Origin: UKL13-2 sp038206765
Lineage (GTDB): Bacteria > Pseudomonadota > Gammaproteobacteria > Burkholderiales > Usitatibacteraceae
Direction: 5' to 3'
Length of the DNA: 64,000 nucleotides
Assembly (NCBI GenBank): GCA_038206765.1
Contig: JBBRAM010000006.1
Coordinates: 1-64,000, forward strand
Part shown: positions 17,666 through 25,750 of the stretch, in pieces
Layout of the letters: each line of letters opens with the position of its first letter
How positions within the stretch are numbered: position 1 is the first letter of the stretch
The notes under the pieces: model-generated
What the model was told of the DNA's origin: nothing
Seen by the model: only the letters and a program-made list of their open reading frames with translations
Databases searched by the model: none
Position numbers and translations under genes: made by a program

Positions 17666-18325
17666 CTATATCCCTTCTGGATACCCAAACCGTTCTTCTT
17701 TCCACGGATCGGCGTCATTATGATACCCGCGAACTTCCCAAAATCCGGGGCGATCTTGTTCGTGGAACTCAATTCCCGATATCCATTTTGCGCCCTTCCA
17801 AGCATAGCGTTTGGGCACGACCAGCCGCGCGGGCCAACCGTGTTCCATCGAAAGGGGCTCGCCAAAAACAGAATGCGCGATGAGCACATCATCATCGAGT
17901 AACGCAGCTAACGGCAAATTGGTGGTGTAGCCGTCAAAGCCATGCAGCGTCACGAACTGCGCGGCCTCAGTGGGCGCGGCCACTGCGATCAAATCCCGCG
18001 CCGCGACGCCTTCCCAATCCATATCGAGCTGCGACCAGCGCGTCACGCAATGCATGTCTGCCACCACCTTGGTTTGCGGGAGCGCCTTAAATTGTTTCCA
18101 ATCAAGCGTGATTTCATTAGCGACCAAGCCAAACATTTTCAACGACCAGGTCGGGGTATCAATCGACGGGCGAACGCCCATATCGAGCACGGGGAAATTG
18201 GTGACACGTGATTGGCCTTGCGGAATCCGAACGTCGGCCGATAATTTGCCGGGCTTCATGCCGGTTTCGATATTTTTCTGCGCAAGATTGGTTTTACTTG
18301 CGATGATTTTTTGCCAGTTGCTCAT
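17666..18325 (-). CDS. Sulfite-oxidase-fold molybdopterin oxidoreductase
   Basis: 219 residues of the sulfite oxidase/YedY superfamily, molybdopterin domain only. The molybdenum-ligand cysteine is C93 in DMHCVTRWSQLDMDWEG. Other family motifs are HGFDGYTTNLPL, SMEHGWPARLVVPKRYAWKGAKWI and GFWEVRGYHNDADPW. There is no twin-arginine signal and no heme or dimerisation domain, so it appears cytoplasmic, unlike YedY/MsrP; no MsrQ partner is next to it. The ATG overlaps the lspA stop (ATGA), so it is coupled to the lipoprotein-processing gene, in a place where many proteobacteria carry the prolyl isomerase fkpB. The substrate is unknown. Confidence 0.88.
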   Translation of the reverse strand: MSNWQKIIASKTNLAQKNIETGMKPGKLSADVRIPQGQSRVTNFPVLDMGVRPSIDTPTWSLKMFGLVANEITLDWKQFKALPQTKVVADMHCVTRWSQLDMDWEGVAARDLIAVAAPTEAAQFVTLHGFDGYTTNLPLAALLDDDVLIAHSVFGEPLSMEHGWPARLVVPKRYAWKGAKWISGIEFHEQDRPGFWEVRGYHNDADPWKEERFGYPEGI

Positions 18326-18849
18326 GATGATTCTTTTGGCCCAGTTGGCCGAGCTCCCGCATTGGGCTTACGGAAGGAATCCCAGATCAGCAGCGCCGCG
18401 CCAATACAAATCGCGGAATCAGCAATATTGAACGCGGGCCATGGCGGTAAATTCCAAAGACCCATCGCATGAATTTGGATGAAATCTGTCACTTGCCCAT
18501 GCATCACGCGGTCATATAAATTGCCGACTGCGCCGCCGATTACGAGCGAAAGTGCGGTCAACAGCAAACGGTTTTGTTTGTTCGATTTCATCATCCACAA
18601 CAACACTGCGGTAATGATGATCGTAATGCCAATAAAAAATTCCCGCTGCCAACCACCCGCGCTATGCAAAAAACTAAACGCCGCACCTTTGTTGTAGGTG
18701 AGAACAAGGTTAAAAAAGGGCAGTATGGTTTTGGATTCGTAGTCGGCGAAGTTTGTCGTGATGAGATATTTTGTGAATTGGTCGAGGACGAACACGATAC
18801 CGCTAATCCCAAGCCATTTTGTCCACATTGCTGATTGTGAATTAAGCAT
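18322..18849 (-). CDS. lspA: Lipoprotein signal peptidase II
   Basis: About 175 residues with four transmembrane helices. Catalytic aspartates lie in GNLYDRVMHGQVTDF and FNIADSAI. It cleaves the signal peptide of diacylated prolipoproteins; clients in this window include the LivK-like, DUF3833 and rhombotarget proteins. The start at 18849 overlaps the last codons and stop of ileS; a frame to 18933 would lie largely within ileS and adds nothing conserved. A second start at 18828 is possible. Confidence 0.95.
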   Translation of the reverse strand: MLNSQSAMWTKWLGISGIVFVLDQFTKYLITTNFADYESKTILPFFNLVLTYNKGAAFSFLHSAGGWQREFFIGITIIITAVLLWMMKSNKQNRLLLTALSLVIGGAVGNLYDRVMHGQVTDFIQIHAMGLWNLPPWPAFNIADSAICIGAALLIWDSFRKPNAGARPTGPKESS

Positions 18850-21733
18850 AAACGCGAGCTTCATCTTTCTGATTGACGACCACATCCACGCAGCGTGTGC
18901 AAAGTGTTGCGTGTTCAACATGAGACCCCACATCGGCGCGATAGTGCCAACAGCGGTCGCATTTTTGATATTTGCTTGCCGCTACTAAAACATTTACGCC
19001 GCCGTCAGATGTTGATTCGCTAACGGTCGCACTTGAGGTAATAAACGCAAACCGCAAGTCATCGCCTAGCGATTTTAATAGGCTTAACGTATCGCCCTGC
19101 GCGTTCAACAAAACTTCAGCTTGCAACGAAGAACCAATGCCGCCTGCGGTGCGCGTCTCTTCGAGCTGCTTGGAAACACTGGCACGCACCTCGCGTAGCT
19201 GCGCCCAACGTGCTTTTAGCGCATCCGCATTTACGGCGACAGGCAGAGCGTAGTACGAGTGCAAAAACACACTATCGCCCTTACCGACATTTAACGTCGC
19301 CCAAATTTCTTCGGCGGTGAACGACAAAACCGGCGCAATCAATCGCGTCAGCATTTGCAGAATATGGTGCAACGCGGTTTGCGCGGCGCGGCGCGGCTTG
19401 CCGCCTTTAGTGGTGGTGTACAAACGATCTTTCAAAATATCCAAATAAAATCCGCCTAAATCTTCAGAGCAGAAATTTTGAATGAGCTGCATCGCGGGTT
19501 GGAATTCAAATTTTTCGTAATGCGCCAATACTTTTTGTTGCAAATCATCCGCCAGCACTAACGCATAGCGATCAATTTCCAACAATTCCTCAACCGGCAA
19601 ACCATCTTTAGCAACATCAAAATCAGATGTGTTCGCCAGCAAAAAGCGCAGCGTGTTACGAATACGACGGTAGCTTTCAACCACGCGTTTCAAAATCTCA
19701 TCAGAGATCGAAAGCTCGCCCGAATAATCAGTCGAGCCGATCCAGAGTCGCAGAATTTCTGCGCCCAAGGTATCGGAAATTTTTTGCGGGGCAACGACAT
19801 TGCCGAGCGATTTCGACATCTTTTTGCCCTGCCCATCCACCGCAAATCCGTGCGTGAGCAGGTTCCGATAAGGCGCCCGGCCATTAAGCGCACAGCTCAC
19901 CAGCAACGATGAGTGGAACCAGCCTCGATGTTGATCCGAGCCTTCCAAATACAAATCGGATTGCCCGGGCTTGCCATCGGTTTCAGGCTTCACCAGCGCG
20001 GGTGTGTTGGCCACCACGGTATTGAACGTCGAACCCGAATCGAGCCAGACGTCTAAGGTATCGCTAATCTTGTCGTAATATTTTGCATCATCACCCAACA
20101 ACTCTTCAATGGTAATGCGCTGCCACGCCTCGATACCTTCCGCCTCGACGTGTTTGGCGACAACCTCTAACAATTCCCGCGTGCGCGGATGCAATTCGCC
20201 GGTTTCTTTATGCAAGAAAAACGGAATCGGCGTGCCCCAATTGCGTTGGCGTGAGATGCACCAATCGGGCCGGTTGGCGATCATGCCGTGAAGGCGCGCT
20301 TTGCCCCAGTTCGGGTAAAACTCTGTTGCGTCGATAGCGGCGAGCGCTAATTCGCGCAGCGTCTTTGTTTCGCCCTTGGCTGCCAAATCCATGCCCGCGA
20401 CTTCATGCTTGAGGTCCATACCAATAAACCATTGCGCGGTTGCACGAAATACCGTCGGTGTTTTATGCCGCCAGCAATGCGGATAGGAATGCCTGAAATC
20501 GTTCGAATGAAACAACGCACCGGCGGCCTCAAGCGTTTTCACAATTTCGGCTTGCGCTTTCCAAATGTGCATACCGCCGAACAGCGGCAACGAGGACGCA
20601 TAAACGCCGTTACCCATCACGGGGTTAATGATGTCTTCTGTTTTCATGCCGTAACGCTTGCAGGTATTGAAGTCATCCACGCCGTATGCGGGTGAAGAAT
20701 GCACGATGCCAGTACCGGTTTCGAGCGTGACGTAATCGGCTAAAAATACGGGCGAAACGCGATCATAAAACGGATGTTTGAATTGGATGTGTTCAAGCGT
20801 CTGGCCTTTGGTCGTGGCTAAAATTTTCCCTTCCATGCCGTATGTTTTGAGGCACTCCTCGACCCGCGATGCCGCCAAGATCAAGCATCCGCGCGGGGTT
20901 TCGACCAGTGCATAGTCAAACTCAGGGTGAAAATTGAGGGCTTGATTGGCCGGAATCGTCCACGGTGTGGTTGTCCAAATGACGGTGAAAATATTTCCGG
21001 CGGGCGCGGCTGCAAGCCCAAAAGCCTTCGCCAATTTTTCACGATCCGCGTCCACAATCGGAAATCCAACATCAATTGCGGTTGAGGTTTTATCTTCATA
21101 TTCCACTTCGGCTTCCGCCAACGCAGAGCCGCAATCGAAGCACCAGTTGACCGGCTTTAAACCGCGATACACATAGCCGCGCTCAAGCAATTTTGCCAGC
21201 GTGCGGATCTCAGCAGCTTCGGTTTCAAAAGCCATCGTTTTATAGGGGTGATCCCAGTCGCCGAGTACGCCAAGACGGATAAAATCTGCTTTTTGCAGCG
21301 TGATTTGCGATTCTGCGTGCGCGCGTGCATAGCCCTGTACTTGTAGCGGCGTGAGCGATTTGCCGTGTTGCTTTTCGACAAAAATTTCAATCGGCATACC
21401 GTGACAATCCCAGCCGGGCACATAGACAGCATCAAAGCCCGCCATTTGTTTGGATTTAACAACAATATCTTTCAGCACTTTATTGACCGCATGGCCGATG
21501 TGAATGGCGGCGTTGGCATAAGGCGGGCCGTCGTGCAAAATGAATTTTTCTTTACCCTTCGACGCAGCGCGAATTTTTTCGTACAGCTTTGCCTCCTGCC
21601 ATTGCTTAATCCAGCCCGGCTCGCGTTTCGATAAATCGCCACGCATGGGAAACGGCGTATCGGTCAAATTGAGCGTTGATTTGTAATCTTGTTTCTTTGT
21701 TTCGGTTGGGGCTGTTGGGGCTTCCATCTTCAT
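18842..21733 (-). CDS. ileS: Isoleucyl-tRNA synthetase
   Basis: 963 residues from ATG at 21733, which overlaps the ribF stop (ATGA) and has GGAAG just upstream. It is a class Ia synthetase with HIGH signature PYANAAIHIGHAVNKV, the editing domain (TTTPWTIPANQALNFHPEF), the KMSKS loop (GKKMSKSLGN), and a C-terminal zinc module (KCDRCWHYRADVG with CTRC). The length is normal. It charges tRNA-Ile in the cytoplasm and is cotranscribed with ribF and lspA. Confidence 0.98.
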   Translation of the reverse strand: MKMEAPTAPTETKKQDYKSTLNLTDTPFPMRGDLSKREPGWIKQWQEAKLYEKIRAASKGKEKFILHDGPPYANAAIHIGHAVNKVLKDIVVKSKQMAGFDAVYVPGWDCHGMPIEIFVEKQHGKSLTPLQVQGYARAHAESQITLQKADFIRLGVLGDWDHPYKTMAFETEAAEIRTLAKLLERGYVYRGLKPVNWCFDCGSALAEAEVEYEDKTSTAIDVGFPIVDADREKLAKAFGLAAAPAGNIFTVIWTTTPWTIPANQALNFHPEFDYALVETPRGCLILAASRVEECLKTYGMEGKILATTKGQTLEHIQFKHPFYDRVSPVFLADYVTLETGTGIVHSSPAYGVDDFNTCKRYGMKTEDIINPVMGNGVYASSLPLFGGMHIWKAQAEIVKTLEAAGALFHSNDFRHSYPHCWRHKTPTVFRATAQWFIGMDLKHEVAGMDLAAKGETKTLRELALAAIDATEFYPNWGKARLHGMIANRPDWCISRQRNWGTPIPFFLHKETGELHPRTRELLEVVAKHVEAEGIEAWQRITIEELLGDDAKYYDKISDTLDVWLDSGSTFNTVVANTPALVKPETDGKPGQSDLYLEGSDQHRGWFHSSLLVSCALNGRAPYRNLLTHGFAVDGQGKKMSKSLGNVVAPQKISDTLGAEILRLWIGSTDYSGELSISDEILKRVVESYRRIRNTLRFLLANTSDFDVAKDGLPVEELLEIDRYALVLADDLQQKVLAHYEKFEFQPAMQLIQNFCSEDLGGFYLDILKDRLYTTTKGGKPRRAAQTALHHILQMLTRLIAPVLSFTAEEIWATLNVGKGDSVFLHSYYALPVAVNADALKARWAQLREVRASVSKQLEETRTAGGIGSSLQAEVLLNAQGDTLSLLKSLGDDLRFAFITSSATVSESTSDGGVNVLVAASKYQKCDRCWHYRADVGSHVEHATLCTRCVDVVVNQKDEARVYA

Positions 21734-22740
21734 TTCTTCCGCAAAATTGTTTTCGCACGGGCACAATCGTCGTGCATCTGTTTCACTAGTTCCTTGAGTG
21801 GATCGGCACTGGTGAAATTTAATTCGTCGCGGATTTTTTCGATGAAGGTGACTTGCACGCGCTTGCCGTACAAATCATGTTCCGAATTTTTATTCGGGAA
21901 ATCTAAGAGGAAGACTTCCAGATGTTGGCGGTTGTCGATTGACACCACCGGATTCGTACCGAGATTGGCGACGCCTTGGATGACGCCTTCAAGATCAGCA
22001 TTTGTCCTCACCACTCCCTCGAGCCCGCGAGATACTAGTTTAAATTCTACCGCAAACACGCCGGAAAGGGCAGGTTTTCTGCCGGACAGCGCGACATTCG
22101 CAGTCGGGAAACCCAGTGTGCGGCCGAGTTTTTTACCGTGCGTGACGCGACCCGTGATGCTGTAAGGGCGGCCAAGCATTTGCTCGGCCATTTTCATGTC
22201 TCCAGCCGCAAGCGCCGCGCGAATCGCAGTGGAGGAAATTTTCTCGTGATTTTTATCTTCGATATCGGCCATCGTCTGCACCGAAAAGCCATGCGCGGCG
22301 CCGTACTCGCGCAGCATCGCAACGTCACCCGCCCGCTTTGCACCAAAGCGAAAATCTTCACCGACCATCAGCCACTTGACGTTCAACCCGACCAATTTCG
22401 CCATGAATTCTTGCGGTAGTTGCGAAGAAAATTTAGCATCAAAACGCGGAATAAACACATTCGTCATGCCCGCGATTTTCATTGCTGCCAATTTTTCGGT
22501 CACGCTCATGAGGCGCGCTGGCGCAAGTGAGGCATCGTCGCGCAGTTTGGCGAAATATTCGCGCGGCAACGGCGCAAAGGTCATGGCTGATGCCTCAAAC
22601 CCTAGGCTGGGCGCGGCGCTTCGACTGGCTATGCGGCATGTTTCGAGTATGGCCTGATGCCCCAAATGCACGCCATCAAAGTTGCCGATGGCCAATGCGA
22701 GGGGCGGAAATGTACCGTTTAAGTATCGATGTAGTTTCAT
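21730..22740 (-). CDS. ribF: Bifunctional riboflavin kinase/FAD synthetase
   Basis: 336 residues. The N-terminal FMN adenylyltransferase has GNFDGVHLGHQAIL, and the C-terminal flavokinase starts near residue 190 (PYSITGRVTHGKKLGRTLGFPTANV). It converts riboflavin to FMN and FAD, cofactors used by several flavoproteins encoded nearby. It lies 25 bases after murJ and overlaps ileS by four bases. Confidence 0.97.
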   Translation of the reverse strand: MKLHRYLNGTFPPLALAIGNFDGVHLGHQAILETCRIASRSAAPSLGFEASAMTFAPLPREYFAKLRDDASLAPARLMSVTEKLAAMKIAGMTNVFIPRFDAKFSSQLPQEFMAKLVGLNVKWLMVGEDFRFGAKRAGDVAMLREYGAAHGFSVQTMADIEDKNHEKISSTAIRAALAAGDMKMAEQMLGRPYSITGRVTHGKKLGRTLGFPTANVALSGRKPALSGVFAVEFKLVSRGLEGVVRTNADLEGVIQGVANLGTNPVVSIDNRQHLEVFLLDFPNKNSEHDLYGKRVQVTFIEKIRDELNFTSADPLKELVKQMHDDCARAKTILRKK

Positions 22741-22765
22741 GTTTGCTTATGTTTACGGCCTGTCG

Positions 22766-24325
22766 TCAACTGCTTGTCCATCGGGAAAAATCTTTAAAGC
22801 GAATTCCCATTGTCCAGAGACTCGCAAAATAGATCGCGGCACCCGCGAGCACCAGCCAAGTGATTTTGACGGCCTTCGGCAGCGTGTGCATGGTGAGCCA
22901 CGCCACATCCGCGCCGCTGAACCACCACAACGCGCCGCCCATTAAACAGAGCCCAATCAGCAACTTGAGCTGGAATAACCACCAGCCGGGCTCGGGCTTG
23001 TAGAGCCCTTGTTTGCGAATGAAATAAAGTAGCAACGCTGAATTAACACACGCGCCCAAGCCGGTAGATAGCGTCAGCCCCGCGTGTCTGAAATACGGAA
23101 CGAAAGCGAGGTTAAAAAGCTGCGTCACCACCAGCGTGAAGACAGCAATTTTCACCGGCGTTTTAATATTTTGTTTCGCGTAAAAACCGGGCGCCAATAC
23201 CTTGATCAAAATAATGCCGGTTAAGCCAAATGCGTAGGCAATCAGGGCCGAGCGGGTCATCAACACATCGTTCGGCGTGAACGCGCCGTGCTGAAAAATG
23301 GTTGAAATAATCGGCCCCGCCAACACGCCCAAGCCGACAGCAGCAGGAAGCGTCAGCAGCAACGTCAGCCGCAAGCCCCAATCGAGCAATTTAGAGAATT
23401 GGACGGGATCGGCGGCATTGCTTTCCTTCACCAACGACGGCAATAACACGATGCCTAGGGCGACACCCAGCATGGCAGAGGGGAATTCCATCAGCCGATC
23501 TGCGTAGGTAATCCACGAGACCGCGCCGTCACCCAAATTAGAGGCGATTTGGGTGTTAATCAGCAGCGAAATTTGCGCAACCGATACGCCCAACGTGGCG
23601 GGCAACATCAACTTTAAAATGCGGCTCACGCCCTCGTCCGCTCGTGCCTCGCGCAGTTTGGATGGTCGCCACGAAAATGACGGAATCATGCCGATGCGTT
23701 TCAATGTGGGAATCTGAAACGCAAGCTGCACCAGGCCGCCCAATAATGCGCCCCACGCAAGCGCAGTAATCGGCGGGTTCACATAAGGCGCTAATAAAAC
23801 CGCCGCGCCAATCATGCATAAATTGAGCAAAACGGGCGTGAATGCGGGCGTTTTGAATGATGAGAAGGTGTTTAAGATACCGGCCGATAGCGCAATCAGC
23901 GAAATGAAAAACAGATACGGAAAGGTAATGCGCGTCATTTGCACTGTAAGCGCAAATTTTTCAGGGTTCGCCGCGAACCCAGATGCAGTCGCGTACACCA
24001 ACCAAGGCGCAGCAAGCACGCCGATAACCGTGACTACAAATAAAATCACGCCCAACATGCTGGCAACATGATCGGCCAGCAAATGGGTTTCGGCAATGCC
24101 GCGCTTGGTTCGATATTCCGCAAAAACCGGCACGAACGCCTGACTGAACGCACCCTCGGCGAACAATCGGCGGAAAAAATTCGGGATCCGCCAGGCGGCG
24201 ATAAACGCATCCTGCACCATTCCGGCGCCAAAAGTGTTCGCCATGATGACATTGAGCACCAGCCCGGTTATGCGCGATAAAAACGTCATCGCCGAGATGG
24301 AGAAAGCGGCTGCAAGGAGATTCAT
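22766..24325 (-). CDS. murJ: Lipid II flippase MurJ
   Basis: 519 residues of the MviN/MurJ family, with about 14 hydrophobic helices. The opening MNLLAAAFSISAMTFLSRITGLVLNVIMAN, then WRIPNFFRRLFAEGAFSQAFVPVFAEYR and SWITYADRLMEFPSAMLGVALG, are family signatures. It flips the peptidoglycan precursor lipid II across the inner membrane. It heads the murJ-ribF-ileS-lspA block and is divergent from rpsT. No Shine-Dalgarno sequence is visible; the start codon is the last member of an 11-nt repeat series (see 24318-24372). Confidence 0.97.
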   Translation of the reverse strand: MNLLAAAFSISAMTFLSRITGLVLNVIMANTFGAGMVQDAFIAAWRIPNFFRRLFAEGAFSQAFVPVFAEYRTKRGIAETHLLADHVASMLGVILFVVTVIGVLAAPWLVYATASGFAANPEKFALTVQMTRITFPYLFFISLIALSAGILNTFSSFKTPAFTPVLLNLCMIGAAVLLAPYVNPPITALAWGALLGGLVQLAFQIPTLKRIGMIPSFSWRPSKLREARADEGVSRILKLMLPATLGVSVAQISLLINTQIASNLGDGAVSWITYADRLMEFPSAMLGVALGIVLLPSLVKESNAADPVQFSKLLDWGLRLTLLLTLPAAVGLGVLAGPIISTIFQHGAFTPNDVLMTRSALIAYAFGLTGIILIKVLAPGFYAKQNIKTPVKIAVFTLVVTQLFNLAFVPYFRHAGLTLSTGLGACVNSALLLYFIRKQGLYKPEPGWWLFQLKLLIGLCLMGGALWWFSGADVAWLTMHTLPKAVKITWLVLAGAAIYFASLWTMGIRFKDFSRWTSS

Positions 24326-24372
24326 TTAAGATTCATTCAAGATTCATTTGAAATTCATTGGCGATTCAATTG
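24318..24372 (-). promoter_or_regulatory. Five 11-bp repeats forming a chain of mini-ORFs before murJ
   Basis: On the minus strand the leader reads as tandem 11-nt units containing AATGAATCT. Each unit supplies a start whose fifth codon is a TGA overlapping the next start: TTG AAT CGC CAA TGA, then ATG AAT TTC AAA TGA, ATG AAT CTT GAA TGA, ATG AAT CTT AAA TGA, and finally murJ ATG AAT CTC CTT. Every junction is an ATGA overlap. The arrangement is read directly; whether any mini-ORF is translated is unknown. Confidence 0.85.
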
Positions 24373-24620
24373 CAGCAAGTAGGAAACTCTGGAATCATGA
24401 AATTCGTGGGATTTGCTGATGGTTCGTGCATTTTCGCTTGCGGTTGGTGAATGTTTTGCAGCGTTTTAATGGTTTTCTTGGTGTTTTGCGTTTTGTTTTA
24501 GGCGCCAGGCATTAATTGCGGCGATTGGATCGAAAATTAACAGCAATTTCAACGGCATTCTTAGTGGCGACTTTCGACGCGCGTTGCAAACACTCCAAAA
24601 ACCCAATCAAAACAAACAGT

Positions 24621-24648
24621 TTGCTTTTTTCTGGCGAGGCCCTATAAT
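24621..24648 (+). promoter_or_regulatory. rpsT promoter
   Basis: TTGCTT, a 16-base spacer and a perfect TATAAT, ending 43 bases before the rpsT ATG. It is a strong sigma-70 type promoter. The rest of the 24373-24620 gap is T-rich with no gene visible; a murJ promoter must lie here on the other strand but I could not place it. Confidence 0.75.
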
Positions 24649-24691
24649 ACAAGGCTTCGCACAAAATTCATGACGAAATTCTGGAATAAAC

Positions 24692-24979
24692 ATGGCAAAT
24701 ACCAAACAAGCTGTCAAACGCGCACGTCAAGCAGTCAAAGCCCGCTCGCACAACATGTCGCAGCGCTCTGAGCTCCGTACGGCGATCAAAAAAGTCCAAG
24801 CCGCAATTATTGCTGGCGACAAAACAGCCGCTGAAGCGGTGTTTAAATCATCTGTTTCCACCATCGATTCGATTGCGGACAAGAAAATTATTCACAAAAA
24901 TAAAGCCGCTCGTCACAAGAGCCGCTTGTCTGCCGCGATCAAAGGTATTGGCGCCAAGGCACAACAGGCTGCTGCTTAA
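24692..24979 (+). CDS. rpsT: 30S ribosomal protein S20
   Basis: 95 residues, Lys/Arg/Ala-rich, with the family start MANTKQAVKRARQAVKARSH and the ending IHKNKAARHKSRLSAAIKGI. It binds 16S rRNA early in 30S assembly. It is monocistronic, with its own promoter and a strong terminator. Divergent orientation to murJ is common in proteobacteria. Confidence 0.98.
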   Translation: MANTKQAVKRARQAVKARSHNMSQRSELRTAIKKVQAAIIAGDKTAAEAVFKSSVSTIDSIADKKIIHKNKAARHKSRLSAAIKGIGAKAQQAAA

Positions 24980-25049
24980 GGTCTTGGTTCGTCGGATTGG
25001 TTTGTTGGCGTTGTTTGCCTGAACCTAGCCAAGAGAAGTTGGTGTAGAT

Positions 25050-25082
25050 AAAACGCTGAATGGTTTCCATTCGGCGTTTTTT
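25050..25082 (+). terminator. Intrinsic terminator after rpsT
   Basis: AAAACGCTGAATGG (25050-25063) pairs with CCATTCGGCGTTTT (25067-25080), 14 bp with one G-U pair, a TTT loop and a T-run. It may act in both directions, since the DUF3579 gene ends at 25144 on the other strand. Confidence 0.9.
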
Positions 25083-25143
25083 ATTGCGCTGCAAACTTTG
25101 CGGCCGGCTTTACGGGTGCCTTTGCCACAAACTAAACGTCCTG

Positions 25144-25626
25144 CTACTCGCTAGGACCGGCCAAGCCTTCAAGTGCGTTCCCAGGCACCGGGCAAAAATC
25201 ATCGCTGACTGCTGCCGCCGGATCGATCACCACGAGTTCGTTGTCACCCGCAAAATCAAGCAAAAAACGATGCGCTCGCGGCTCCACTTCGGCGAGTGAG
25301 GATTCTACGACCACGCACCGAACGCCATCAAGCATCACGGGACGCACATAAGGCGAGTAACGCATTTGATGATCTCCGCCAAAGCTCGACATCACACCGC
25401 ACAACCGTTCCGCCCAGTCACTGGGACGAAATGCCCGTCCTTGTTTGGTAATGCCTTGAATGACGATGCGCGTCGCGTGCGACGATGGGTCGGCAGGCGG
25501 AATAGTATGCGTTACGATTTGATTCACGTCAGAATTAGTAACGGGCGGGGTGCGCATGCGATGATTCGTTTGCCGCTGTTTGCGGAGGTCTAGGCTGGCA
25601 TTATGCGTGGAACATGCCATCGCCAA
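25144..25626 (-). CDS. DUF3579 domain protein
   Basis: Up to 160 residues; the conserved domain begins near residue 51 (ATRIVIQGITKQGRAFRPSDWAERLCGVMSSFGGDHQMRYSPYVRPVMLDGVRCVVVESSL). ATG at 25557 (MRTPPV) gives a length nearer the family norm. DUF3579 is restricted largely to betaproteobacteria and commonly lies beside rpsT, as here. No function is known. The C-terminal tail (PVPGNALEGLAGPSE) is not conserved to my knowledge. Confidence 0.85.
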   Translation of the reverse strand: MAMACSTHNASLDLRKQRQTNHRMRTPPVTNSDVNQIVTHTIPPADPSSHATRIVIQGITKQGRAFRPSDWAERLCGVMSSFGGDHQMRYSPYVRPVMLDGVRCVVVESSLAEVEPRAHRFLLDFAGDNELVVIDPAAAVSDDFCPVPGNALEGLAGPSE

Positions 25627-25750
25627 CGACTAAAAACAGATTAAATAGATGATGGTAAAAATGAGGATAGTTGTGCCGAATGGCAGGCCATCAAGCGATA
25701 ACGACACGACCACTAAACAACACGAATTATAACCGCTTATCAATCCCCGT

